From Tricholoma matsutake (Eukaryota > Basidiomycota > Agaricomycetes > Agaricales > Tricholomataceae), in contig AP026540.1 of assembly GCA_026075535.2 (NCBI GenBank), forward strand, positions 7,316,001 to 7,380,000: a stretch of DNA of 64,000 nt, in the 5' to 3' direction. A model generated the notes under the pieces. That model was not told the origin of the DNA, made no database searches, and saw nothing but the letters and a program-made list of their open reading frames with translations. This document shows positions 49,333 to 60,759 of the stretch, piece after piece. A program made the translations under genes and the position numbers. Every line of letters starts with the position of its first letter. The first letter of the stretch is position 1.

Positions 49333-51707
49333 ATGTCCTTTGCTTTACGACCGCCAAGTTCTCGCACTGCCCTGTCAAATCCCGTCGAGGGCTACGATAG
49401 TTCTGACAGCACAGATTCAGAAGGAACTACCAGGGCCCACACAAGATCTCGGACTTCTTTCCTAGCATCGAGATCTAATCCTCGTTCAGACTTCCTTTTT
49501 CCGCCCACGCTTCAACCTGGTCGCTCGTCCGTTTCTTCCACCGCAACGTCTACCCCTGTCCCATCCCGTTCAACGTCACCTCTTCCTCAATTTTACTCCA
49601 ACCCGTCATCTTCATGCACCTCTGACACCGACAGCGAACCCAGCTCTCCACTCTTGAGGAATACTAGGAATCTTTGGTGGAGGGAAAATAGACACCGATG
49701 GTGGACCATATCACCGCGACGACGGAGGAGAGGTGGAAGGATCATCAGGGTGGTGAGAAAATGGACGAGAAGACTTGTCCGACATCCGTTTTTTCCTAGC
49801 CAACCGATCACGATAGTAAGCTGCTTGTATACTTTTTTACTGCTGGCACCCTGTTGACGTTTTGGATAGGTCTTGACTCTAATTCTCCTCTCCGTTTTTG
49901 CCATTCTCCTGACTCTTTTGCTAATTTATATCCTCAATCCTGACAAGGAACCATTGCCGTGGCGAGCATATTGTGCAATACCATCGTTCCCAGCCTCATA
50001 CGACACGTTCACTTCATCCTATCCTTACGTCGATCCATCGTCTGGAAACACATCTCCCTTTCCATCCACAAATCTCGATACATTATCACCCGCTGGCATT
50101 TTCGTTGGTGTGTTTTCGGTCGATTCTGAATTTGAGCGTCGGATGCTTGTGCGGACAACTTGGGCAAGCCATCCACGGAGTCGAGATGGAGCAGACGAGA
50201 GTGATGACAGCGTTGGCACTTCTAGAACCATTGTTCGTTTCATATTGGGTCAACCGCGGAAGGATTGGGAAAGGCGGATAAAGTTGGAGATGGAGTGTAT
50301 GTTCAAATTTACTTCATTGACACGTTCACATATTCATTTCTTCTCCTACAGTATACAACGACATCGTCATCCTTCCAATATCCGAAAACATGAATGGTGG
50401 TAAAACGCATACGTTTTTCTCGTGGGCCTCCATCAATGCATGGGTCCCACCTATATACACCAACTATACTGTTCTGCCGCCCCAGTTTTCTTACTCAAAT
50501 ATCACCACCTCACCGCCTCCTCTTGCTCCGCACGATTCATTTCACGCCTGGCAAGATCGACATTCGGGGAAGCTAAAGTCGTGGGTCCGGCCTGACTTCG
50601 TAGTCAAGGTAGACGACGATTCGTTTGTCATGCTAGCGGAGCTGGAGTCACGCTTGCGGTTAGAATTACACGCTAAGCCTAGATTCCATCATGGGCCTTC
50701 TGCTGCATTTTCTTCTACGCCACGAACAGAAATGACCTCCATGTCCGTTCATACCGACAATTTGACTGTGACGCCGGGGGAACTACGTCATCTGCACGTA
50801 TTAACCTCGGTGGCCAATGCACAAGATCCCTTGATCTATTGGGGCTATCTTGTCACGAATCGCCTACACAAGTTCATGGCTGGAGAGCTGTACGCGCTTA
50901 CTTGGAGTCTTGTAGATTGGGTAGCCAAGGATCCTTCTATCAAAGGCTTGACGAGGGGTGCTGAAGACAAACAGACGGCGAAGTGGATGAAGCTACACCC
51001 CTTGGCGTCAGAAATCCGATGGGTAAGCGAGCGTTGCTGGATTTATGATCATCCACGCTCAGGAACCGTGTACGTCCTGGCACCCCTTTCCGTTTTGCGC
51101 GTGTGCTAAGATAACTGATCAGGTATGCCCACGGTTTTCTATATCCGTCAGAGGTCACTCGTGTGAAACGCTCTATAACGGCGTATTTGGATAGTACCCC
51201 TCAAGATGTCCTATTTAGCCCGACGTCATCAATGGGAAGCACATCGCCCACTCCACCAGAATGGGCATATTCAACTGTCTCGACGTTTGGCGTGCGATAT
51301 ACACCCCCTCTACCTGACTTGTCGACAACGTACAGCGTGGAGGCTCTCGTGGAGGGAAGCGATATGTCACTGATCCGAGAAGGTAACATCATCCCTATAA
51401 TGAATTACATTGTTAAGGCTGACATACCTGTGAAGGGAACCCAATGACCCCCGATTATGCATGGAAACATCGAGAAGGACGTAGAACGCGTTACGAAGGC
51501 AAGCGCGTAGGCGGCACTGTTGTGGTGCATTTCATCAAGAAGAATAGGTGGTATCTTGAAACGGCACTCGCTCTTTTGGAAGGCGACGAATTATCCGAAT
51601 CAGAGAAGTTCAGGTCTAGGGAATTGGAAAAAGCAGCGCTTGAGTCCCCCCCACTTGTTCACTCCAATGCTGTTCAACGAGCCGGTGCGAAATATAAACT
51701 TCGTTAG
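49333..51707 (+). CDS. GT31-family glycosyltransferase (beta-1,3-galactosyltransferase-like)
   Basis: Type II Golgi membrane protein. The cytosolic N-terminus is about 165 residues, Ser/Pro-rich with an Arg-rich stretch before the membrane. A single TM is split by an intron (IVLTLILLSVFAILLTLLLI). The luminal domain carries GIFVGVFSVDSEFERRMLVR then TTWAS (the GT31 R..IR.TW equivalent), FILGQPRKDWERRIKLEME, a splice to LYNDIVILPISENMNGGKT, and then the DxD motif VKVDDDSFVML. A further feature is EDKQTAKWM (acidic ED site) and YAHGFLYP. C-terminal GTVVVHFIKKNRWYLETALA. Introns at about 50298-50350, 51068-51122 and 51384-51430. Family transfers Gal or GlcNAc in beta-1,3 linkage; acceptor unknown. 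Confidence 0.88.
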
Positions 51708-52031
51708 CGACCGAGTGAACGTTACCACAGCCTGTGCCCCCTACACATCATACCACTTCAGTTTCATACCGATCCTTACCACCTCTGATACCTCATACGT
51801 CCACTCATTTGTTGCTGTTCCCATTATTTATACCTCACCAGGAATCCCATTCACATCCCTCAATGTGGTTCCACCATATCTGCTTCACCGGTCTTTAGGA
51901 TTGGAGGACCCCAAATTCTTGATAGGACTCGAAGATGAAATGTACAAATTATTACATACATTAGGGACTTCATCAAATTTATCAACTATAGTCGAGAATG
52001 TTGGGTAAATGTAACATCACATATTTTTACC
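51708..52031. other. Convergent intergenic region
   Basis: About 320 bp between the GT31 stop and the stop of the minus-strand one-TM gene. An open plus frame continues to 52008 but its composition and the GT31 stop at 51705-51707 argue for 3' UTR. Confidence 0.4.
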
Positions 52032-53425
52032 CTACAACCCATCTAGATCGGGGTCCACAGCAAAAATTGGCGTTGAGGATTGATAATTTCCGAGCACCGC
52101 CCGAATGATGGTCCCCTCCCATCTCATAAGCCATTCTCCCTCTCTTACCCCAATCAGCTTCGCAGCACCTTGGGGCGTCTGTATGATTCTTGGGGAGGAT
52201 ATGAACCTCGTCGGTACAGCCTGCGTCCTGTCAACTAATTCCCAACGTTTGAGAGCATAGGCGCCCCCGCAAACTTCCCAACGACCACCACCGCGAGAAT
52301 TATATCGTTTGAACAGCCAAATAAAAGGGAATATCAAAAGCAGTATTGACAAAAATTTGAGCCATTTGTTCGAGAGCATTGTAGAAAGCCTGTTGTCAGG
52401 CCGGATATAGACATTTGATCCTCGCGTCGTGAATTGAACTTCAACATGCCCCCAATATCGTGACGTATTGATGGAAGCGCGAACTGCGCTCTCAAGTTTC
52501 TGGAGGTTCCAACCGTACGTGGCCTAAGACAGTCTCATTGAGATTGTGTACGTGGCGGGAACTGTTACGCTCACCTTTTTATATACGAATTCTTTTAGAT
52601 ACTTTGGGCTGGCACAGTATTCATCTGCCCACTGGCGTAGAGTTTTGGAAGACCTCAGAGGACGGGCATCATCGCTCATTCCATCAGTCGAACCATCCAT
52701 ACTCGTAACCCATGGAGGTAAACCTCGAGCTTTACGTTCCTCCGACCATCTGCCATGGGCCTTTTTCTCCGCTTGCTTCGCTAGTCGCTTACCGGTAGGT
52801 TCCTCCACCTCGCGCACCATAAGACCACGATATGCTGGCTCGGAGTCGGCAACAGACCAGTGAGTGGGCCGCACCGTGCTGCCTGGACCAACTTCGATGC
52901 AGAAATCAAAGTCTGTCACGGTCTCCGTGTAGGTTTCCCTCCTTGACTCATGATGGCCTCTGCTGTTATGTTCTGTGATCCAACGTGTCCGATGTTCTGA
53001 ATGGGTACCTCGACAATGTAATTGGAGTGAAGGGGAATTATCAGCTTGAGCCAGCAAGAAGCGATACAAGGCCTCTCCTAAAATTACACCGCCGACAAAT
53101 TCAAATTCAAATTTGAAAAACAGATAACAAATGATGTGGATGTATTACCATCTGTATTCAAATGCGAATCGTGAGAGACTATATCTCCGTTTCCAACTTC
53201 AAAGTAGTCGGCATGATAAGTCGAGAATTCTGGCGGAAGTTGCAATTCGCCAGGGAGTCCGTCCAAACCACTAGCGCTTGGTGGCAGGTCGTCGATTAGA
53301 AGTTGTGGCCCGGGCGAATCGTGCGTGAAGGGAGGTGGTGGGTCGATTATACCAGCGTTAGAGGTAGAAGCCACCAGGAGTTCACGTTCTTGCGCCTCTA
53401 GCAACTTGGTTGAGTCCTTGACCAT
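52032..53425 (-). CDS. Single-pass membrane protein of unknown function
   Basis: ATG 53425 (MVKDSTKLLEAQERELL). Exon 1 is acidic and Pro-rich; it joins GEALYRFLLAQADNSPSLQL then HCRGTH. A conserved-looking core follows: TETVTDFDFCIEVGP, VREVEEPTGKRLAKQAEKKA, LRQWADEYCASPKYLKEFVY then KK. An intron leads to ATYGWNLQKLESAVRASINT and WGHVEVQFTTRGSNVYIRPD. One TM (LKFLSILLLIFPFIWLFKRY) follows, then a C-terminal domain with GAYALKRWELVDR, AAKLIGVREGEWLMRWEGTI and the end DPDLDGL. About 415 residues. I associate the layout with fungal one-TM proteins such as yeast YGR266W, but only weakly. No catalytic motif is seen. Tail-to-tail with GT31. Confidence 0.75.
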
Positions 53426-53643
53426 CGTCGATGTCTCCAAGTGAAATATGTACAGTGTGATGGTCGTTTTACCACGCGACCTAGTATTTGCCTCTGTATA
53501 CCCGTCAGTTCTCGATCTCGCCGAGACAGATCGAATAAACTAAGTGCCGACGACGACGATGAGGATTCACAACTTTCTAACTTGAATTGGTGTGGTACCA
53601 GGTATGTACTCTATTACATTATTCCGCAATGTGCGATACACCG

Positions 53644-56355
53644 CTAGAGATGCGCTGCTGCATGGCCATCACCACGCAGGTCCGATCCAGCTGCCCAAAC
53701 AAGTCTCCCAGTTGCATCCTTTATCTTCTGAATGACTTGACCACGTCCCATCATTGAACGAGAGAAGCCGACGGCCAACCTGGCGTCGTGTCCCATCTCT
53801 GGGAGTTTCGTTAGAGCCAAGATGCAATGCTGAAAGTGCAATGTTGTGTACCTCGAAGTTTAGCCACTGTCTCGAGTGAGATACCCTCTTCAAGATACAC
53901 GGGACTATTGGGGTCTCCTGCGTTGCCTGACACATCATCTGGCATGCCTGATGATATGCAGAACCTGGGAGCATCGAGCGCAGCTTGGACGGTGAATCCG
54001 CGCAATATGTTCAGCAGGACTTGAACATGGCCTTGTGGCTGTAGGAAGATTCTAGATTAGTATACATGTTATGGAAAACGATTATCTGGACATACCTGCA
54101 TGAAACCACCCATAACACCGTAAGATAAAAACATGTCATCGCCTCTCATTGCCAGAGCTGGAATGATGGTGTGATACGGCCGTTTGCCACCCTGTTACTA
54201 TTTATGAGAAGCGCAGCGCATTTGGAAGGAAAATAAAATCACCATCAAACAGTTGGGGTGGTTCTCGTTCAATACAAAGCTTGTTCCTCTGTTTTGGAGG
54301 GTGAAGCCGCAACCTTTTGGTACAGCTTTAATTGGGAATCAATGGTTTGCCGAATAATTACGAGATTCAAGGACCTACCGCCTGTCCCAAAGCCTAATGG
54401 TTCCTATTTCAGTGGAATCCGACGGCGCTGACAGAATCAAACACAAACCAGCATAATTGCTTTGAATATAGCTGCACGCGTTGCCATATTGATCCGCTAC
54501 TGATCAGAAGTTAGAAAAGGAGAGCAGGAGGAACATCTGGAGTACAGCATACCTGAAAAGTATACTGTGTCCGAGGAGTTGAACGGGCTACCCTGTATAA
54601 TCGTAATTTCGCACCTCACAGGACGCGATGGTAGTTGAGAGCTTACATGAATGACCTTGGGGTTGGCCTTGTCTGCATCGAAAAGTTTTGCCCGAGAAGC
54701 AAGATATTCCTGTCAGTTGTTCGGTTAGGATAATGAATAGAAGGCAACCATTTCGGCAATCCTACCTTGTTCAGGAGTTTGCTAACAGGGACAGGCACGA
54801 TGTCGGGGTCGGTGACATACCATTGGCTATCTGAGAATCAGAGGATGAGCGATGTATATCAAGCAGTAAGCGAGACGAGATGTACCAGAGAATGCGAGAC
54901 TAGTATGTCGGGGAGGGGGGGTGTCAGCAGTTCGAAAACTCAGGGGCAAACACCAACGAACCGCAATGCTTCGATCAATGCATGAAGATACTCAGGGGAG
55001 TTGTGCTCTAATTCGAGAAGCGGTTTGCAGGTTCCCTGCTCCTGCATGTTTTCAAGGATCCCGAGGGCAAGAAGGGCGGTGATTCCTAGTACCAGATAGA
55101 GTTTCAAACAAGGTCTACGCCACTAGGCTTGGAGAATTTACCTTGGCCATTTGGTGGACACTGGTAGAAAGATATGAATGAGACAGGTATTGAAGGAGGG
55201 TGTGTCTTACTTCATAAAGGGTGACATCATTTGCATACGTATAGCTGATGGGCTCAACAAACGTAGTCTCATGGTTTGCAAGGTCTTCGAGTTCCATAAC
55301 CCCACCCTTGCTCTTAATGAGGTCTACAATGGCCTGAGCGACCCTGCCTTTGTAGAAGCCATCTTTTCCATGAGTTGCAAGTTCGCGGAAAGTCTTGGCA
55401 AGGTTTGGGAGTTGGATGACCTGGCCGGGAAGGGGAGCCTTTCCGTTCAGTAGCATCTCATGTCCGTTTGGGGAAGCATTCTTGATCAGGTCCTAGGAGA
55501 GTGGTGAGTTTCCGGATGATTCATTAAATAAAAAGGGTACCTCGGCACCTTGCCACTGTGTAAGGGTACTAGGATTGAGATTGCACGAAAGGAAGTGCAT
55601 GGATGATAACATACGTTATGGCTGTGGAGCTCGGATACTGGAACGCTGCAGAAAACTGGAGTGAGGGGATGGATGAATGGGGGTGTAATAGAGGACGCAC
55701 CCCGTTTCAGCCATTCTAATAGCAGGATCAAGAACCTCTGCCAAAGTGACCTTACCGCTGCCAAACTCTTGGACAGTATCAACCCAAGCAGCAGCGGCAC
55801 CTGTCGGTGTTTTGAGTATGTGTGTATAAGATGAAGACAAATGAGAGAAGCAGACCTGGGACGGTGACCGAATTGAGATCGTCTAGGGGAATATGACCTG
55901 TCAATCCACGGTGACGGGCATATTCCAAGGTTAGCTTTTGAGGAGAACGACCGGAACCATTGAGAGCCTTGACAGTCTTGGAAGCGGCATCGTAGAAAAG
56001 ACAAAATGCATCTCTGGGAGCAAGAAATAAAGAAAGCTAGGATAGGCAAAGGGCTAAACGGACCCGCCGATACCACAACAACTTGGTTCAGTAACATTGA
56101 GTGCTGCAGAAACGGCGACGGCGGCATCGGCTGATTGAAAGAGTAGAAGGAATGGGGTGATATAAGAAGAAGGAGAATTATACCCGCATTGCCTCCTTTG
56201 AGAAGGATATGTAAACCTGCTTGAGTAGCGAGTGGCTGAGAGGAGGCTACGATGCCTTTGGTTGAATAAACGACGGAACGACGACTGGGGAAAGTAGAGA
56301 AGAACTGTTTAGGATGATCAACCTTTGACCAGTCGATAGAGATTGAAGAAGACAT
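53644..56355 (-). CDS. Gamma-glutamyltransferase-family protein (YwrD-like)
   Basis: N-terminal nucleophile hydrolase family that moves or hydrolyses gamma-glutamyl groups of glutathione. ATG 56355: [40 protein letters not shown] is read as [16 protein letters not shown], then LLKGGNA joining a segment with [14 protein letters not shown]. Further markers: [55 protein letters not shown]. The autoprocessing Thr lies in SDTVYF, followed by [20 protein letters not shown] and [21 protein letters not shown]-terminus: [43 protein letters not shown]. No signal peptide or TM, unlike yeast Ecm38, and the wording resembles the bacterial YwrD-type branch. Many introns (over ten). Confidence 0.88.
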
Positions 56356-56423
56356 GAGGATGGAATATTGAGCAACATGCCATTGAAAAAGATGGCAAGA
56401 CGGATATCCGTCTAAACGAACAC
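56356..56423. promoter_or_regulatory. 68-bp head-to-head promoter
   Basis: Only 68 bp separate the GGT ATG (-) and the ATG of the Ser/Thr-rich gene (+). It contains TATTTTAAA-like A/T runs at its right end but no recognised site. Confidence 0.4.
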
Positions 56424-58142
56424 ATGATCTATTTTAAACAACGTGCCTTGCCATCTTTCTCATCGAGCACAACGGCGACCTCAACGTACCCGATCACCCC
56501 TACAACGGGTACAACGACGACGACGACGGCGACCACGTCCTCCGTTATCTCGTCGTCATCCTCTTCTCCTTCTTCTCCTTCCATGTCCGCAACACCTTCC
56601 TCTTTCAACTCTCTCGCCACTACTACTTCCACCACCACCACCACCTCTGCCACCACCACCACTTCTACTACTTTCTCTACAACTCCATCTACCACTTCCA
56701 CCTCCACCACTACCTCTACCACTTCCACCACTTCTTTCACCACTACCACCACTTCTACTTCTTCCTCTACCACCTCTACCACCACCACCACCACCACCAC
56801 CACCTCTCTCTCCACTTCCACTTCCACGTCGCCGTCACCGTCACCGTCGTCTACGTCTACGACAATACAGACTCCGGCAGCTCAACCGCAATCATCAACC
56901 ATACTTTCTCTCACGTGCGCTCACTTTTATTTTATCTTTCTTTATTCTCATTGTCCCCTACAGCACAACCTTTCAAAGCATTCACTTCATAACAACCACC
57001 GATCATCAAGGCGGACTAATCACAAGTACTCCATCTATCCTTACAACCGTACTCATTTCAACAGCTAGCAACGGCGGCGTCGTCACCATCACTCAAGTCG
57101 GTGTAAACCAAACTCTGAGTCCTAATAATTCCACCTCTAATAGTAAATCACCGTATGTATTCTCGGTCATTTGTACCCGCTTTTCCATCATTCCGTTCCC
57201 TTTAGATTCTTTCGGAGCACTGGTGCCGTCGCCGGCGTCTTCCTATTGGTCGGATTGGCTGTTGCTTCCATTCTTCTTTGGATTTTATTTGCCATTCGCC
57301 GCCGCCGCCGCACACAGAGGTTGGACCATGACACAGCTGTCTCTGCAACACTCGCTGCTGCTGGTTTTCATCGTACCCTTCTCGATGACGATGACGACCA
57401 ACCTGGCGGCTCCCATAGATCCCCATTTGGTTCATCCGACTTGGAAATGATCCAACGCTCCAGTGCAATAGGCACCTCCAGCTCCGCACCCAGTGCTGGT
57501 CGCGCATCCGCCTACTTGGACTCTACTCATCCTGATGATCCAGAACCCTTCAACCCTTACATCGACTACAATCCCCCTTCCGTTGCAAGAGAAGGCAACC
57601 CTTCTCGCCCCAATTCAAGCCCTCCTCCGGCGGCGTTCTATAATAGTCCTTATCGAGATAGAACTGACAGTGGAACCGCTGGTGACCACGTCGGCCATTC
57701 AGCGTCTCATAGCGCCGGAAGCTACGAACCTTTGCTTGCGTCTTTTCAACAATCTGCGAGTCTTTCTTTCCCTATTCAACCCGGCGATCCGTCAAGTTCC
57801 CGTCCTCACCACTCCCAAAAACCGTCTGATGCCTCTCAGCCCCTTATCGTTCTCACCCCTGATTCAGAACATCTTCCGGCCGACAATCACGTCACGAACA
57901 ACTCTTCCTTGCGCTATTCCTCAGAAAGTGTAGCCGACGATAGACTTCATCCCGGTCTTCGTCTCAGGCTCAATGGAGAGGATCGTGCATCTACGCGTGA
58001 TTTGAGGGATGATGAAGATTATTCCAGGCCCGTTCTTGGGGTAAGCGTTTGCTAAATTGTTCCACATAATCTAACCCGCTTAATATTCTCTTAGATCCGG
58101 AATATGCCTGACGCCGCTAGTCAAAATTCTCTAGAATCCTAA
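56424..58142 (+). CDS. Ser/Thr-rich single-pass membrane protein
   Basis: Residues from about 15 to 150 are almost only Thr and Ser (positions 56470-56870), an ectodomain expected to be heavily O-mannosylated. An intron (56915-56963) leads to [20 protein letters not shown] and [14 protein letters not shown], a serine-threonine wall-protein-like motif. After the next intron comes the TM helix [20 protein letters not shown] then [10 protein letters not shown] (stop-transfer). A cytoplasmic tail of about 220 residues, Ser/Pro-rich, has [11 protein letters not shown]. The last exon (from about 58095) encodes [15 protein letters not shown], ending at TAA 58140-58142. No cleavable signal peptide is visible after ATG 56424, so insertion may rely on the TM or the start may be elsewhere. 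Resembles fungal Mid2/WSC-like sensors in layout only. Confidence 0.75.
56510..56850. repeat. Thr/Ser-coding trinucleotide (CCA/TCT/CGA) low-complexity tract
   Basis: Dense ACC/CCA, TCC/TCT and ACG/CGA triplets, including CCACCACCACCACCACCACC near 56778-56802. It encodes the poly-Thr/Ser ectodomain on the plus strand; the opposite strand is a long Val/Glu open frame. Prone to length change by slippage. Confidence 0.8.
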
Positions 58143-58522
58143 CCAGCTATATTGCTCATTGGACACCCCCTGTCTTTTACTTTTTCAATGCTTTCATGCT
58201 TGCTTGGACTCTCACTTGCATATGCCTCTGCACATTCATGGACATTTTTCTTGTAAAATGTTATCAAAGACCCATGGACTCGCCCCTGGATATAGTCATC
58301 CCGCATCTACTAATGTACCACGCTTTTGAGAGCTATCAACGATAATGGATTAACCCTTTCTTGCGCAGTGTGTGTCCGTACCCGGTACCTTGTGCCGATC
58401 CGTCCGATATTGTTCCCGCCAGCTTTCCCAGGTGATATTCTACTTATCATCCTTATCGCCTTTCCGCTCGTAATACCACGATTATAAAGAATGCCCAAGG
58501 GCATGCCCCTATCACCATCCCA
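58143..58522. other. Intergenic region before isochorismatase gene
   Basis: About 380 bp with the 3' UTR of the Ser/Thr-rich gene and the promoter of the hydrolase. The hydrolase frame stays open upstream to about 58495 (HAPITIP), so a further 5' exon is possible. Confidence 0.45.
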
Positions 58523-59621
58523 ATGGAATACGGCAACTCCCTCTCTTTCTGGGTTGAATATCCCTCTGGGCTTATTGATGTAACTCGTTCTGAACATGTT
58601 CCCACTTCGCCTGAAGATTCCGAAGTTAAGCCCCTGCCCTTGAAAGGAGATCAGGTAGATATCCCTGTCGATGGAGGACGCACCATCAGGATCGACACGA
58701 AATCCACTGCGATAGTTATCATTGATATGCAGAAGTCTGTGTCCGCTTACAAATGGGTGGTCAAATGACATTGATTTACTTTTTTGTCACCTGTAAACAG
58801 CTTTTTCCTCCATCCTGATTTGATAGACCATCCTACCGGATTACAATGCGTCGACCCCCTGCTAAATGTCGTGCCTTTTCTCAGGAAACTCGGGACCAAG
58901 ATTCTTTGGGTGTTCGTGTCAAGAATCTTGATCTGTTTTCACATTAACCAAGAGTTTTTTCGGTTGCTTTGTAGGAACTGGGGCCTCACTGATCACGAGC
59001 TAACCACTATTCCGCCCTCGCTTATTCGCGGTTTCAGGAAAAATGGCAGAGGCGGGTTTGGATCTGAGCTTCCGGGTGACTTTGGGAGGTTTCTCATGCG
59101 AGGCGCACGCAATTCAGACTTGTACGGCCCTCTTCAGGATGAATTCAACAAAGGGCGTGATGCTGGGACTGATTTCTGGGTCCACAAGAATCGGTAAGTC
59201 TGATGCCATGTACCAAGGTTCCGTTGCTCATTTCCTTTAGTATGAGTGGACTATGGGGTTACCAGTCAGCCCTTGACTTGTTTCTCCAAGAAAACGGGAT
59301 AACGACCCTCTTTTTTGCGGGGGTCAACGCTGATCAGGTGTGTCGAAGATGCATAACTACTTGTCAAAGCTATAATTTCATAACTCGCTTGAACTAGTGT
59401 GTCCAGGGAACACTTGTAGATGCCTACTTCCGGGGATACGACTGTATTCTCGTTAAGGACGCGACTGCTACCACTTCTCCGGCTGGTGGCCTTGAGAATG
59501 TTTGCTTCAACGCTAGCAACGTAAGTCATCTCATTCTTATCATCGACTTTTGTTATTTAAAAGTTTTTCTTAGAATTACGGATTTGCTACAGACACCACG
59601 AGGATCCTAGGCTCTCATTGA
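58523..59621 (+). CDS. Isochorismatase-family cysteine hydrolase
   Basis: Opens MEYGNSLSFWVEYPSGLIDV then TRSEH, typical of fungal members. The catalytic Asp is in IVIIDMQ, which splices to NFFLHPDLIDHPTGLQCVDP. Further exons encode NWGLTDHELTTIPPSLIRGF, FWVHKNRMSGLWGYQSALDL (catalytic Lys in HKNRMSGLW), and LFFAGVNADQ joined across an intron to CVQGTLVDAYFRGYDCILVK, whose first residue is the nucleophilic Cys. Ends DTTRILGSH. About 280 residues. The triad Asp-Lys-Cys is complete. Family hydrolyses nicotinamide-like, isochorismate or N-carbamoyl substrates; which one is not deducible. Introns at about 58732-58798, 58911-58975, 59194-59240, 59338-59398 and 59521-59573. Confidence 0.87.
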
Positions 59622-59743
59622 ATGCTATACGCATAATTGTTATTGATCAAATACAAATTACAACTGTTACTTGAGGATTTTTCTTTTCGTATAAGAATCA
59701 AGGATGGCTTGCCACCGATTCGCGTAGACGAATGTTAAACGAC

Positions 59744-60733
59744 CTAAAAGATTGTAGCAATGTAATGTGGAAGCAAATAACGTACATCGAGCAAAGTGCG
59801 TCCGTTCATGACGTTATCCTGTGGAACCTTGAATTGGGATCGATCAACGAGTGGGCTCGAATGTGAAGAAGCCGAAGGCGGTATATGTCGGTCGGGTTCG
59901 AGTTGTGGCTGAGAAGAGATCGTGGAGGCCTTGAAGGCACATCTACGACAATATTGGCAGATTGAATGTGCTCCAGTCGCCAATCCTCCATGTCATAATG
60001 GTCGTCATCATTAATGTCGGGCAAACTAGGCGGATAGATCCAACTGCGCGATGGATGGCTCGAACGATTTGTAATAACCGAGAGTGGGTCTGAGCTGACC
60101 GAGACGATGATGAAGAAAATCGGTATTCCTGCGATCATTTTCTTGAAAGTCAGCAGGACTTATTCCAGGATCAGCGCCAATCAATCCCAGACCAGGAGGA
60201 TACAGACCAGGTATGGTATCATTAAATGCAACTGGATCAAGGCTCTTCCGAACTCTTTGAGGTTGGGCGTTACTGAGCAGGTGCTCTGGCGGATTACGAG
60301 GACCTTTAAGAAAATTGACGGTTCGTTGTAACCTTGCTGCCGCACGCCTGCCAGCCATCGTCTGGGGCGATTGAGACGTGCGAAAACGACACCAGCAACC
60401 ACGAAAACTACGGCCATTGGACTACGGTTTCCTTAAAAATCTGTGATGCGTCGATTTTCGAATGCCACTGAGGAGAATAACGCACCCCGAGGATTCAAAA
60501 GCCTGGGTGCTGGAGCTTGAACTCGGCGGGTTGGCAATGACAGGAGTGTACGTTACAAAATTGCCATATGATTCGGATGACGTACTAAGAATTGTTACCA
60601 CTGCCGAAGTAGAGAGACCAATGCTCCTATTCTTGGCAGTCATCAATATACCGGGAGCGAAATGGGATAATGTCGATTCTGGCCGATCTACGATCGTACT
60701 TGTTCTCGTCGACCCTGCCCTGGAGTATTTCAA
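59744..60733 (-). CDS. Putative second Ser/Thr-rich single-pass membrane protein
   Basis: Tentative spliced gene. An upstream exon (60733-60475) reads SHFAPGILMTAKNRSIGLST, SAVVTIL then TPVIANPPSSSSSTQAFESS, a Ser-rich ectodomain-like linker. With donor GTGCGT and acceptor TTTTTAAG it joins GNRSPMAVVFVVAGVVFA, a plausible TM. Then comes a basic stretch and RAAARLQRTVNFLKGPRNPP, PVAFNDTIPGLYPPGLGLIG, and a tail with SSDPLSVITNRSSHPSRSWI, and STISSQPQLEPDRHIPPSAS near the end. Junctions in the tail are unresolved and the 5' end may extend towards 61050, where a hydrophobic signal-like stretch (VLTGLLVLPLTYS) occurs. Could be a different arrangement or a decayed gene. Confidence 0.35.
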
Positions 60734-60759
60734 CTTGGAGTTAAATACATCATAAGCAA

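Noticed and set aside
51520..52008. Plus-strand frame downstream of GT31 with hydrophobic runs.
   Set aside because: Overlaps the GT31 C-terminal exon in another frame and continues into 3' UTR; no motif.
56429..56827. Minus-strand 132-codon Val/Glu frame.
   Set aside because: Antisense shadow of the Thr/Ser repeat tract on the plus strand.
60462..60755. Plus-strand 97-codon frame with plausible composition (VLELELGGLAMTGVYVTKLP).
   Set aside because: No homologous feel, no splice extension found; the minus strand offers a Ser-rich/TM reading. Left undecided rather than annotated.
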